A DNA stretch of 12,774 nucleotides, taken from assembly GCA_034721855.1 (NCBI GenBank), contig JAYENB010000183.1:1-12774 (forward strand), given 5' to 3'. Source of the DNA: JAQIBY01 sp034721855 (GTDB lineage: Bacteria; Bacteroidota; Bacteroidia; Bacteroidales; ML635J-15). The position numbers and the translations under genes are program-made. This document shows, in pieces, positions 1-7,446 of this stretch (positions within the stretch are counted from its first letter, which is position 1; every line of letters begins with the position of its first letter). The notes below the pieces were generated by a model that saw only the letters and a list, made by a program, of their open reading frames with translations, did not search any database and had not been told where the DNA came from.

Positions 1-60
1 AGACACAAAGTCTCACAATTTAAAATACTGCAATACAAATACTTGTGACTCTTGGTGTCT
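1..60. repeat. Imperfect inverted-repeat element at window edge
   Basis: The segment 1-18 (agacacaaagtctcacaa) is complementary at 15 of 18 positions to 43-60 (ttgtgactcttggtgtct), leaving an AT-rich 24-nt loop. The right arm runs on into a 'tcttcgtgactttgtggc' phrase. Similar 'ctttgtgg/ctttgcgg' wording occurs at 4796-4803, and related cassettes lie at 4530-4647 and 5355-5465. The element may continue to the left of the window. It looks like one of the short intergenic phrase repeats common in Bacteroidetes genomes (recalled, not searched). Confidence 0.45.
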
Positions 61-107
61 TCGTGACTTTGTGGCATTTCTCATTTTTTTGACTTTTTAG
101 ACAGGGC

Positions 108-283
108 TCACAATTCATTTGCTTCAAGGTAATTAGCACCAACCGCCCCTGATGCTTTAATTAGTTGTTTACTATCTTCAATATTGGCAATAGTTTTGGG
201 AAGTTTTTTAACAAATGTTCTGACATTTTTGGCAAATAGAAAAGTTCCAGGTCATATTGTTTTGAATTTTGATTTTTCATCAT
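108..283 (-). pseudogene. Four-helix-bundle (S23/IVS-type) protein remnant, frameshifted and truncated
   Basis: Read on the minus strand, an ATG at 283 or 280 opens MMKNQNSKQYDLE. The frame then shifts near 245, after which comes LFAKNVRTFVKKLP followed by KTIANIEDSKQLIKASGAVG and ANYLEANEL, ending at a TGA at 108-110. The order YDLE, FAK.VR.FVKKLP, IAN, GA.YLEANE is the N-terminal half of the four-helix-bundle family once described from 23S rRNA intervening sequences (usually about 115-120 residues). Here only about 58 codons remain. The expected residues between YDLE and TFLFAK are missing, which breaks the frame, and everything after ANE is lost. It lies downstream of lon, points the same way, and shows no promoter. 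Identification is from motif memory; the frameshift and early stop are direct observations. Confidence 0.6.
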
Positions 284-410
284 TTGAATTTGTTTAGTAT
301 TTAAAAATTAGAATTTAGGATTTTTAGTTTACCCCGTTGGTTATTCAATCTACGAGGTTTATCTGTGTTAGGTGGTAGGAGGGAAACTTTTCCTAACCCC
401 TTTACATGAA
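284..410. other. Intergenic gap downstream of lon
   Basis: No gene is visible here. The stretch holds an imperfect hairpin (accccgt at 331-337 against acgaggt about 352-358), resembling Bacteroidetes REP-like palindromes. It also holds a second imperfect pairing (gttagg near 367-372 with cctaac near 392-397) just after the lon stop. The latter could serve as a weak leftward terminator, but no T-run follows it, so I do not call one. Confidence 0.35.
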
Positions 411-2900
411 TTATTCGCGGGAACTATTTTTATAACTCTGTTCCGGAATCGAAATGTCTCTGGGTTTTTTTACTTTCTGTTTCAACAAAGCAAAATCAAG
501 CACATCAAGGATGGTGTCAACATAATGAAACCGCAATCCATTTTTGTACATATCTTTAATTTCTTCAATGTCTTTTTCATTTTTCTTTGACATGACAATG
601 TCTGTGATACCGCTTCTTTTTGCTGCCAGAATTTTTTCCTTGATGCCTCCAACAGGCATAACACGTCCACGCAAGGTAATTTCTCCAGTCATGGCCATTT
701 TTTGTCGTATTTTTCGTTGGGTAAACGCTGATGCTATTGATGTTGCCATGGTAATGCCCGCCGAGGGACCATCTTTTGGAATAGCTCCTTCAGGAACGTG
801 TAAATGAACATTCCAATGGTCAAACAGTTTGGGATTGATTTCCAGTACATCAGAATGTGCTTTGATGTACTCCAATGCAATGGTTGCTGATTCTTTCATC
901 ACATCGCCAAGGTTGCCTGTGATGGTTAATTTGCCATTGCCCCGCGACAGGCTGGTTTCAATGTAGAGGATATCCCCGCCATATTGTGTCCACGCAAGTC
1001 CGGTAACCACCCCTGCCAACTCATTGCCTTCGTAATCTTCCTTGTAATATTTTGGAAAACCAAGGATATCTTTGACATGGCTTGTTTTTATTGTATTTGT
1101 GTGTTTTTCTCCGGTTGCAATTTTCCTGGCAATGCGCCTGATGACTTTTGCAATTTGTTTTTCAAGGTTGCGGACACCTGATTCTTTTGTATAGGATTCA
1201 ACGATGAATTTTAAAGCATTATCATCAAATCTAACCTGGTTCTTTTTCAGCCCATGTTTTTTCAGTTGCCGTGGAAGCAGATGCCGTTTGGCAATTTCAA
1301 TTTTTTCTTCAGGAATATAACCGCTGATGTAAATAATTTCCATCCGATCGCGGAGTGCAGGATTTATCGTTGCCATTGTGTTTCCTGTGGCAATGAACAT
1401 AGTGTGGGACAAATCAAAATCTACTTCAAGATAATTATCATAAAAAGCTTCGTTTTGTTCAGGATCAAGTACTTCTAATAATGCTGATGACGGGTCACCG
1501 CGAAAATCATTGCCTACTTTATCAATTTCATCAAGCATAAACACCGGATTGGCAGATTTTGCTTTTTTGATGTTTTGAATGATGCGCCCCGGCATAGCGC
1601 CAATGTATGTTTTTCGATGACCACGGATTTCAGATTCGTCCCGTAATCCTCCCAAAGACATGCGCATGTATTTTCTTTCCAGTGACCGGGCAATGCTTTT
1701 TCCCAGGCTGGTTTTTCCAACCCCCGGAGGCCCTATTAGGCAGAGGATGGGAGCTTTCATATCCCCTTTCAGTTTTAACACGGACAGATGTTCTAAAATC
1801 CGGTCTTTGACTTTATCCAATCCATAATGGTCTTCGTTCAGGACTTTTTCCGCTTTCTTCAAGTCAAAATTATCGCTGGTAAATTCACCAAAAGGAATTT
1901 CCAGCATAGTTTTCAGGTAATTTAATTGCACTGAATATTCTCCTGCTGCCGGATTCATGAATTGCAGCCTATTGGCTTCTTTATCAAAATGTTCCGCGAT
2001 TTCTTTGCTCCATTTTTTCTTTTTGGCTTGTTCTTTTATCTCTTTGAGTTCTTTCTCCATCGGGTTGCCACCAAGTTCCTGCTGGATGGTTTTCATCTGT
2101 TGCTGCAGAAGAAATTCTTTTTGTTGCTGCGAAATTTCCTGTTTGGTTTTCTGTTCAATGTCATTTTTTATCCGCAAATGCTCAATTTGTTTTTTCAGCG
2201 TTTCCAGCAATTTTGTAGTCCGTTCTTTAATATCGTCAATTTCAAGCAGGTCTTGTTTGTCAGAAAGTTTGATGTCGCTGTTGGAGCAAATAAAATTGAT
2301 CAAAAATATGGAACGCTGAATGTTTTGGATGGCAAAAGAGACTTCGTGAGGAATGGCCATGTTGAGTTTAACTATCTGCAAGGCTACATCTTTTACCGAT
2401 GAAACCAGTGCTGAAAATTCATTTTCTTGTTCATAAGGCAATAATTCCGGCAAGGATGTGGCCTTTGCCTTGAAATATGGTTCGGTTGCTATCACATCAA
2501 CTATGTCAAACCGCTTCAATCCTTGTATGATAACTGAAACGGTTTTATCCGGCATCTCTATGATTTTTAATATCCTGGCCAATGTCCCTGTTTCAAATAA
2601 ATCTTCAGGTGAAGGATTGTCTATCTCCGAATTAATTTGCGCCGTACAACCAAGTAACCTTGAACCATTGTTGACATCGTTTATCAGTTGTTTTGATTTT
2701 TTTCTTCCTACAGTCAAAGGCATCACAACGCCGGGGAAAAGCACAGTATTCCGTAATGGTAATATAGGCAATTCCTCCGGTATTTCTGTATCCATTAGGG
2801 ATTGTTCATCTTCATCTGCCACAATGGGTATTACTTCGGCATTATCCTGGTTGTGACCAAACATTATATTGTCAAATTCTGTCTCATTTTTATTTCTCAT
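411..2900 (-). CDS. lon: ATP-dependent endopeptidase Lon (La), 829 aa
   Basis: Cytoplasmic AAA+ serine protease that unfolds and degrades damaged and short-lived regulatory proteins as a hexameric ring. Numbering from the ATG at 2900, the order is: LON substrate-binding domain about 40-235 (opening ELPILPLRNTVLFPG), a coiled linker rich in Gln/Lys to about 300, the AAA+ module with Walker A GPPGVGKTS (390-398) and Walker B FMLDEIDKV (454-462), then the C-terminal protease domain. The catalytic serine is S713 in PKDGPSAGIT and the partner lysine is K754 in GGIKEKILAAK, so the Ser-Lys dyad is intact. Length is normal for Bacteroidetes Lon. The frame stays open to a TTG at 2939, but the extra 13 residues look non-coding, so I prefer the ATG. 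A Lys-rich tail of about 20 residues follows the protease domain. The gene appears monocistronic, with 135 bp separating it from the next gene upstream. Confidence 0.97.
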   Translation of the reverse strand: MRNKNETEFDNIMFGHNQDNAEVIPIVADEDEQSLMDTEIPEELPILPLRNTVLFPGVVMPLTVGRKKSKQLINDVNNGSRLLGCTAQINSEIDNPSPEDLFETGTLARILKIIEMPDKTVSVIIQGLKRFDIVDVIATEPYFKAKATSLPELLPYEQENEFSALVSSVKDVALQIVKLNMAIPHEVSFAIQNIQRSIFLINFICSNSDIKLSDKQDLLEIDDIKERTTKLLETLKKQIEHLRIKNDIEQKTKQEISQQQKEFLLQQQMKTIQQELGGNPMEKELKEIKEQAKKKKWSKEIAEHFDKEANRLQFMNPAAGEYSVQLNYLKTMLEIPFGEFTSDNFDLKKAEKVLNEDHYGLDKVKDRILEHLSVLKLKGDMKAPILCLIGPPGVGKTSLGKSIARSLERKYMRMSLGGLRDESEIRGHRKTYIGAMPGRIIQNIKKAKSANPVFMLDEIDKVGNDFRGDPSSALLEVLDPEQNEAFYDNYLEVDFDLSHTMFIATGNTMATINPALRDRMEIIYISGYIPEEKIEIAKRHLLPRQLKKHGLKKNQVRFDDNALKFIVESYTKESGVRNLEKQIAKVIRRIARKIATGEKHTNTIKTSHVKDILGFPKYYKEDYEGNELAGVVTGLAWTQYGGDILYIETSLSRGNGKLTITGNLGDVMKESATIALEYIKAHSDVLEINPKLFDHWNVHLHVPEGAIPKDGPSAGITMATSIASAFTQRKIRQKMAMTGEITLRGRVMPVGGIKEKILAAKRSGITDIVMSKKNEKDIEEIKDMYKNGLRFHYVDTILDVLDFALLKQKVKKPRDISIPEQSYKNSSRE

Positions 2901-2905
2901 AATAA

Positions 2906-2939
2906 CAAACTTATCTTTTTTGTAACCGTTATTAACCAA
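2906..2939 (-). promoter_or_regulatory. Candidate Bacteroidetes promoter for lon
   Basis: On the minus strand TAAGTTTG (2906-2913) matches the TAnnTTTG -7 box, with TTGG (2936-2939) 22 nt upstream as a possible -33 box. Transcription would begin almost at the ATG (2900), implying a leaderless or very short-leader message. That proximity makes the call tentative. Confidence 0.25.
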
Positions 2940-3035
2940 TTCTTATTATTTCTCGCTATGAATTGTTACTCTTTTTTTCCACTATCCACTTTAATAACAT
3001 ATTAATATGACTAATGTTTGATGTATCATGTGATT

Positions 3036-4214
3036 TTAATGTTTACTGTAATTCCGTGTTTGCGTGTAAACATATTCAAGAATACGTTTGTCGGTGTCTG
3101 TAAGCTGAATGTTTCTCCGGTTCATCACAATTTCTGCAACCTGTAAGGCTTTATTCATTTTGTATTCGGTATATCCGCCTGCACCGCCCCAGGAAAATGA
3201 AGGTACAAAATTACGTGGGAATCCCTGTCCGAAAAGGTTACAACTCACCCCAATGACAGTGCCTGTATTAAACATGGTGTTTATTCCACATTTAGAATGG
3301 TCTCCCATGATCATGCCGCAAAATTGTAATCCGGTTTTTATGAAATGGCCCGCTTCGTAGTCCCACATTTTGACTTCGGCATAGTTGTTCTTCAGGTTTG
3401 AATTGTTTGTATCAGCCCCGATGTTACACCATTCACCGATGACAGCATTCCCAAGAAATCCGTCGTGTGCTTTATTTGAATATGACTGAAACACTACATT
3501 GTTAAGTTCCCCGCCTGTTTTTACCCAGGGGCCGAGGCTTGTCGGGCCATATACTTTAGTCCCCATTTTAAGTACCGCGTGTTCATTCATTGCAAAAGGA
3601 CCGCGTACTGAGCAGGATTCCATGATTTCTGCGTTGTTGCCGATATACACAGGACCTGCGGTAGTGTTGATAACAGAAGCTTCTACCACAGCCCCTTCCT
3701 CAATGAACAGTGGGTTGTTACCAATTTGTATGTTTGTTTCCGGCAATGGACGGCTTTTTCGGCCTGCTGTCAACAATTCAAAATCAAACTGTATCATATC
3801 TCCCACATGGGTGAAAATATCCCACGGGTAACTGGCTATCAGAACATCCCCAGAATATTCTTCTTCTGAACCTGTGAGGTGTGCAAACCCTTCCACCTCA
3901 TTATCACTGCAAACACGGGCTAATATTTCTCCATTTTTGGCCAATGCACCGCTGTTTAAGTTTTTTATAGCTTGTACAAGATTTTCATCCGGTAATATTC
4001 CGGCATTGATTACCAGGTTCTTGTTTGATGTGTTGACTGGGTATTTTTCCTGAAGAAACTTCTCAGTGAGACATGAGCATTTTTGTCCGAACAAGATGTC
4101 CCACCGTTCTTTGGTAGTGAGGATACCGGTTCTTAGTTCCGCCACAGGACGTGTCCAGCTCAGCGGTTTCATTTTGTCATGTTTGCCGGTATCTGCCAGG
4201 ATAATGTTTGTCAT
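3036..4214 (-). CDS. GlmU-family sugar nucleotidyltransferase / hexapeptide acyltransferase, 392 aa
   Basis: Predicted to act in UDP-N-acetylglucosamine or related nucleotide-sugar synthesis for the cell envelope. This is the GlmU-like family of Bacteroidetes that carries a divergent N-terminal nucleotidyltransferase region and a left-handed beta-helix. Seen here: an N-terminal MTNIILADT and the family signature WTRPVAELRTGIL (20-32), a middle region to about 160, then hexapeptide-type repeats about 165-330 (IGNNAEI, LGNAVIGEWCNIGA, TGTVIGVSC). The segment SNKAHDGFLGNAVIGEWCNI resembles the acetyl-CoA/acceptor site region of true GlmU. The canonical GlmU pyrophosphorylase loop (LAAGxGTRM) is absent, so substrate specificity is uncertain. 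An open TTG start at 4244 exists, but that codon lies inside the promoter -7 box, so the ATG at 4214 is favoured. A type B L31 gene lies upstream, a pairing I recall from other Bacteroidetes. Confidence 0.85.
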   Translation of the reverse strand: MTNIILADTGKHDKMKPLSWTRPVAELRTGILTTKERWDILFGQKCSCLTEKFLQEKYPVNTSNKNLVINAGILPDENLVQAIKNLNSGALAKNGEILARVCSDNEVEGFAHLTGSEEEYSGDVLIASYPWDIFTHVGDMIQFDFELLTAGRKSRPLPETNIQIGNNPLFIEEGAVVEASVINTTAGPVYIGNNAEIMESCSVRGPFAMNEHAVLKMGTKVYGPTSLGPWVKTGGELNNVVFQSYSNKAHDGFLGNAVIGEWCNIGADTNNSNLKNNYAEVKMWDYEAGHFIKTGLQFCGMIMGDHSKCGINTMFNTGTVIGVSCNLFGQGFPRNFVPSFSWGGAGGYTEYKMNKALQVAEIVMNRRNIQLTDTDKRILEYVYTQTRNYSKH

Positions 4215-4241
4215 GGCCTTATCATATTTTTGTTTTATGTT

Positions 4242-4271
4242 CAAAGATAGTTATTTGTCTGTTTAGTCCAA
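4242..4271 (-). promoter_or_regulatory. Promoter of the GlmU-like gene
   Basis: On the minus strand TATCTTTG (4242-4249) is an exact TAnnTTTG -7 box. TTGG (4268-4271) lies 18 nt upstream as a likely -33 box. Transcription would start near 4235, giving a leader of about 20 nt to the ATG at 4214. The position rules against the alternative TTG start at 4244. Confidence 0.6.
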
Positions 4272-4315
4272 CATATTTAAATTTCAAAATTGTCAGATTC
4301 TTTGTTTGTTCATTT

Positions 4316-4500
4316 TCTGGGCGGCACCCCCGAAAGGAAATTTCGGGGGTCGGTCTGCGGCCTGTAGCCGTGCACTGCTCAGCCTGTGCTGTAATGCTGT
4401 GCACAGGAGCTTCTCCGGTCGCTCTGTTCACAGCACAGCACATTTGCTTTGCAGCACACGGGCTGCCGGCCTCCGCCCTGCCGCAAACAACCCATCGTCA
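4316..4500. repeat. GC-rich structured island with two strong stem-loops
   Basis: Composition jumps from AT-rich flanks to strongly GC-rich. A perfect 10-bp stem is formed by acccccgaaa (4326-4335) and tttcgggggt (4341-4350) around a 5-nt loop. A second stem pairs tgctgtgcacag (4395-4406) with ctgttcacagca (4424-4435), 11 of 12 matching, and is extended by gtgctgt (4386-4392) against acagcac (4435-4441). The layout gggcg, C-run, G-run hairpin, then 'tcgg.ct' resembles a GC-rich interspersed element I recall from Bacteroidetes intergenic regions whose role is unknown to me. It does not code for a recognisable protein. Confidence 0.5.
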
Positions 4501-4529
4501 ATTCCAGTCAATCTTTATAAAACCCATAA

Positions 4530-4647
4530 GGCAGTCTCAAGACAACTAATCTGTGGCAACCCCCAACCCCTGTCGCAGACAGCCAAAATCCGTGCTAATC
4601 CGCCAAATCCGCGTCATCTGTGTTCCAAACAGTTGTCTTAGACAGCC
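4530..4647. repeat. 118-bp repeat cassette with inverted ends
   Basis: The left end ggcagtctcaagacaact (4530-4547) pairs with the right end agttgtcttagacagcc (4631-4647) with one mismatch and one unpaired base. The 83-bp interior carries the phrase 'aatccgtgctaatccgcc' and 'cgcgtcatctgtgttcc', words that recur between genes in many Bacteroidetes. There is no open frame of note. It has the shape of a tiny non-autonomous element, but no target-site duplication was evident by eye. Confidence 0.5.
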
Positions 4648-4761
4648 CATACGTCTCCATCATTTCTTACCATCTCCCCATCGTTCCTTCACCCTATCGT
4701 GCCATCTTGCTTTCGTTACATCGTACTTTCACGACAAGCGATAAAATTTAATTTTTCCATT

Positions 4762-4795
4762 TCATAGCGTCATTGCGTTCATAGCGTCATTGCGT
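4762..4795. repeat. Tandem 17-bp duplication
   Basis: The 17-bp unit tcatagcgtcattgcgt occurs twice back to back (4762-4778 and 4779-4795) without a mismatch. It is followed by 'ctttgcggt', the same phrase type as the element at window position 61-80. Confidence 0.75.
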
Positions 4796-4958
4796 CTTTG
4801 CGGTAAAAAATGTATGCGGCTAAATAGTTACCATTTTGGATTCCAATTCTGAGCTTTCCAGATATTTTTGTTTTAATAGAGCCACTTTTCTTACCAAAAA
4901 AACTCCTTTCACCACAGGGCAAAAGGAGCATTCAATACATAAAAATTGCAATAACAAA

Positions 4959-5225
4959 TTATTTTTTCTTTTTATCGTCGTAGTGCTTTTTGTAGCGGTT
5001 GCGGAATTTATCAACACGTCCTGCTGTGTCAACCAGTTTCATTTTACCAGTGTAAAAAGGATGAGAGGTATCTGAAATTTCCAGTTTACACAACGGGTAT
5101 TCCTTGCCGTCAACTTTAATTTTTTCTTTTGTAGCCACGGTTGATTTTGTGATGAATACCTCATCATTCGACATGTCTTTGAATGCCACCATTCTGTAAT
5201 TATCGGGATGTATTCCTTTTTTCAT
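4959..5225 (-). CDS. rpmE2: 50S ribosomal protein L31 type B, 88 aa
   Basis: Structural protein of the large ribosomal subunit. The protein opens MKKGIHPDNYRMVAFKDMSN, contains the YPLCKLEISDTSHPFYTGK segment and ends in DKFRNRYKKHYDDKKKK, all characteristic of L31. It lacks the zinc-binding cysteine set of type A L31: only one cysteine (C46) is present, so this is the zinc-independent type B form. Its 88 residues are typical. The frame stays open to 5312, but the ATG at 5225 is the family start and sits about 30 nt after the predicted transcription start. It is monocistronic or weakly linked to the GlmU-like gene far downstream. In bacteria with both forms, type B is often induced under zinc limitation; no other L31 gene is visible in this window. 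Confidence 0.95.
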   Translation of the reverse strand: MKKGIHPDNYRMVAFKDMSNDEVFITKSTVATKEKIKVDGKEYPLCKLEISDTSHPFYTGKMKLVDTAGRVDKFRNRYKKHYDDKKKK

Positions 5226-5260
5226 AATCCTATTTTTTAACGTATTCAAATTCAGGGTTG

Positions 5261-5292
5261 CAAATGTAAAAATATTTAAGTGAAGAATCAAA
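5261..5292 (-). promoter_or_regulatory. Promoter of rpmE2 (near-ideal Bacteroidetes consensus)
   Basis: On the minus strand TTTG (5289-5292), a 20-nt spacer and TACATTTG (5261-5268) give a full TTTG-N20-TAnnTTTG match. Transcription should begin near 5254, leaving a leader of about 30 nt before the ATG at 5225. Confidence 0.75.
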
Positions 5293-5354
5293 ATTTTATG
5301 TAATCTTTTCAATATTTGTTATTAATCCCAGGCTCAATAATGAATTCTTAAAGG

Positions 5355-5465
5355 TTTGCCACTGATTTCACAGATTACCACAGATTATATTTTATTCATT
5401 TACATTAAAAAACAAATGTATTAGCCCAAACTAATCTGTGCAAATTTGTGAAAATCTGTGGCAAA
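5355..5465. repeat. 111-bp palindromic cassette downstream of the GNAT gene
   Basis: Arms at 5355-5387 and 5432-5465 are imperfect inverted copies built of 'cacagatt' words. The outer tttgcc/ggcaaa and the inner cacagatta/taatctgtg pair exactly. The 44-nt centre carries its own small stem, tacatt (5401-5406) with aatgta (5415-5420). In RNA this would fold into a long hairpin placed 19 bp after the stop of the GNAT gene, so it could end or stabilise that transcript. It shares the 'aatctgtg' word with the cassette at 4530-4647. Confidence 0.6.
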
Positions 5466-5483
5466 AAATTAAATGAGAACTAA

Positions 5484-6686
5484 TTACTCACCAATGTTTT
5501 TTTGTTTCGGCGCTTTTTCATTTGTAAATCGCTCAAAAGTCGCGTTTCTGTCAAACAAGTAGCGGTATGTGGCATGGATTTTAGCCCGTTCGGCGTTGTG
5601 CATCTGTTTATAAATTTTATTCATCGTATGATTGTAATCACCCACCCAGGACATTTCAAGTTCTTTGATGCCATGTTTTTTCAGGGTTTCAGCCATTTTT
5701 ATGAACAATGGCCCTACGATCCCAGTACGCTGGTATTCCGGAATAACCCCACCTATAAGAAGACGGGCACGTGTCAGTACTTTTGGATTTCGCATCCGGC
5801 GCATAAAACGCAATTTATTCCACAAATTTAATTTCCCGCTGAAAGGTTTTATTACCTGGTTAACATCCGGGAAAGAAACCAGTAATCCGATGGTTTTGCC
5901 ATTGTCATAAGCCAGCCAGACAAAATCTTCAATGATCACATCTTTTGCATCGTCAAATATGTGTTCAATATCTTTCTTCTTTAGGGGAGTATAATCTTCA
6001 TGAAAATCTGACCATACAGCGTTAAAAAGATACACGATATCATCAATGTATTTATCGGCATGCTTGATTTCAAGGTGCTTAAACGAATAATTTTTTTTGC
6101 GTCCAATAAATTTGGCAAATTTCACCTGCCTCTCATTAAACGGCTTTGTCAGATCAACATGATAGGAATATTGTTTGTAATAAATTTTAAATCCATAATT
6201 TTCAAACAAGGTACGGTAATATGGCTTATGGTATTGCATCCCGTATGCCTGATGTGTGAACCCTTCTAACAGTAACCCCCAGTACAGAAAATTTTCACCG
6301 AAATTTATTGGTCCATCCATAGCTTCCATTCCCTGGTGAATGAGCCATTCACGGGCAGTGTCAAAAAGCTTGTTTGCCACATCCTGGTCGTCTATGGATT
6401 CGAAAAACCCAATACCTCCTGCATAAGGCTTATGTTTCATGGCCTTTTCTTTATGGAAAAACGCTGTTATGCGGCCAATGGTATTGTTATCTGCATCAAC
6501 AGCAATCCACCTGAAAGCAGCACCATGTTCAAAAGCCGTGTTGTGTGACGGATCAAAAATGGATTCAATTTCCACATCCAGCGGACATACCCAATGCGGA
6601 TCATCAGCATAAATGTCCCGGGCACAATCGTAAAATTGTTGTTTACGGTTTTTGTTGTTTACTTCAAGAATATTAATTGTTTTCAT
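5484..6686 (-). CDS. GNAT-family N-acetyltransferase-like protein (YghO-like), 400 aa
   Basis: Probable cytoplasmic acyl-CoA-dependent acyltransferase; the acceptor is unknown. The C-terminal half (about 205-375) has GNAT features: YDNGKTIGLLVSFPD strands (260-274), then GVIPEYQRTGIVGPLF (313-328), which fits the acetyl-CoA-binding Q/R-x-x-G-x-G/A motif in the relaxed form QRTGIV, and a helix-strand pair ELEMSWVGDYN. The N-terminal half (about 55-170) looks like a second, degenerate GNAT fold with AVDADNNTIGRITAFF and the family signature GPINFGENFLYWGLLLEGF (125-143), recalled from proteins related to E. coli YghO. The ATG at 6686 lies 11 bp after the stop of the BI-1-like gene, so the two are probably one transcription unit. 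A long palindrome follows the stop. Substrate assignment is not possible from sequence. Confidence 0.85.
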   Translation of the reverse strand: MKTINILEVNNKNRKQQFYDCARDIYADDPHWVCPLDVEIESIFDPSHNTAFEHGAAFRWIAVDADNNTIGRITAFFHKEKAMKHKPYAGGIGFFESIDDQDVANKLFDTAREWLIHQGMEAMDGPINFGENFLYWGLLLEGFTHQAYGMQYHKPYYRTLFENYGFKIYYKQYSYHVDLTKPFNERQVKFAKFIGRKKNYSFKHLEIKHADKYIDDIVYLFNAVWSDFHEDYTPLKKKDIEHIFDDAKDVIIEDFVWLAYDNGKTIGLLVSFPDVNQVIKPFSGKLNLWNKLRFMRRMRNPKVLTRARLLIGGVIPEYQRTGIVGPLFIKMAETLKKHGIKELEMSWVGDYNHTMNKIYKQMHNAERAKIHATYRYLFDRNATFERFTNEKAPKQKNIGE

Positions 6687-6697
6687 AATTGCAATGT

Positions 6698-7441
6698 TTA
6701 TCGTCTTATTTTAGCCAACAGCCGTAATACTTCAAGGTAAAGCCACACAAGTGTTATCATCAAGGCAAAAGCACTGTACCACTCGTACCGTTTCGGTGCC
6801 CCCGCTTCTTCGCCTTTGGTGATATTATCAAAATCTATGATGAAATTGAACGCTGCAATACCAACAATGACAAGGCTGAATAATATACCGGTAAACCCGG
6901 AACCATTAACCATGGGTATGCCTGAGCCACCAAACATTCCGGCAATCCACTGAAATAAATACACAACGGCCACAGCCCCTGTGGCAATAAGCACGCCGCG
7001 TCTGAAGGCAGGCGTTGCTTTCAGTGTGCCTGTTTTGTATAATAGCAACATCAGTAAAAACACAGCAACGGTAAGTAATATAGCCTGCAACACAATACCA
7101 TCGTAAAAACTATTGTACATTGCCGATACAGCTCCCAATACCACGCCTTCTGCCAGGGCATATAAGGGGGCTGTGATGTGTGCTATTTTGGGTGTAAAGA
7201 TGGTAACAATGGCAAGGACGAAGCCAACGATGGCTGAACCTATAAGCGCTCCCTGTATCCAGGATGCTCCAGCATTGGCAGCGTTCCAAGCCAGTGAGCC
7301 GCTGATAAGGATTAAGCCCAGCATTAAAAAACTTTTATTTATAGTCCCCTTAACAGTCATTTCTCCTGAAAGCTCATGGGAATAGCTTTTTTCAAACAGG
7401 CGTTTGCTGATGGCAGGATTTGATGTTCTCATAAGCATCAT
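6698..7441 (-). CDS. Bax inhibitor-1/YccA-like membrane protein, 247 aa
   Basis: Integral inner-membrane protein of the BI-1-like group (the bacterial DUF-type branch rather than E. coli YccA itself). Seven hydrophobic segments lie at about 37-53, 61-82, 87-109, 115-136, 149-170, 183-203 and 221-243, with a polar N-terminus carrying RTSNPAIS as in Bacteroidetes members. Acidic residues at the end of segment 6 (IIDFDNI, D203 and D205) occupy the place where BI-1 proteins have pH- and calcium-sensing aspartates. Function in bacteria is unsettled; a calcium leak or stress role is inferred from relatives. Three in-frame ATGs (7441, 7438, 7432) open the gene; MRTSNPA from 7432 would match relatives best, and the longest is given. 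It is followed by the GNAT gene after 11 bp. Confidence 0.9.
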   Translation of the reverse strand: MMLMRTSNPAISKRLFEKSYSHELSGEMTVKGTINKSFLMLGLILISGSLAWNAANAGASWIQGALIGSAIVGFVLAIVTIFTPKIAHITAPLYALAEGVVLGAVSAMYNSFYDGIVLQAILLTVAVFLLMLLLYKTGTLKATPAFRRGVLIATGAVAVVYLFQWIAGMFGGSGIPMVNGSGFTGILFSLVIVGIAAFNFIIDFDNITKGEEAGAPKRYEWYSAFALMITLVWLYLEVLRLLAKIRR

Positions 7442-7446
7442 TATTT

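Larger units (their letters stand above)
4272..4958. other. Long non-coding interval between rpmE2 and the GlmU-like gene
   Basis: About 690 bp without a credible gene. Open frames of 70-113 codons occur on both strands but overlap one another and follow the local GC rise, with no recognisable protein. The interval holds, in order: a GC-rich hairpin island (4316-4500), a cassette with inverted ends (4530-4647), a stretch of loosely repeating 'ccatc/catcg' words (4660-4735), and a tandem 17-bp duplication (4762-4795). Separate entries describe each. Confidence 0.6.

Noticed and set aside
1957..2402. Plus-strand frames of 120 and 146 codons opposite lon
   Set aside because: They are antisense shadows of the Lon linker region, rich in Phe/Leu/Cys as expected from the complement of Gln/Lys/Glu codons.
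2901..2939. TTG-initiated 13-residue extension of Lon
   Set aside because: Sequence there looks like an AT-rich leader containing a -7-like box; the in-frame ATG at 2900 is a better start.
4306..4641. Overlapping open frames of 70-113 codons in the GC-rich island
   Set aside because: They overlap on both strands, follow the GC rise and repeat content, have no start context or recognisable protein, and include known-type repeat phrases.
4272..4958. CRISPR array among the repeated words
   Set aside because: Repeat units are of different lengths and sequence, with no regular spacers and no cas genes.
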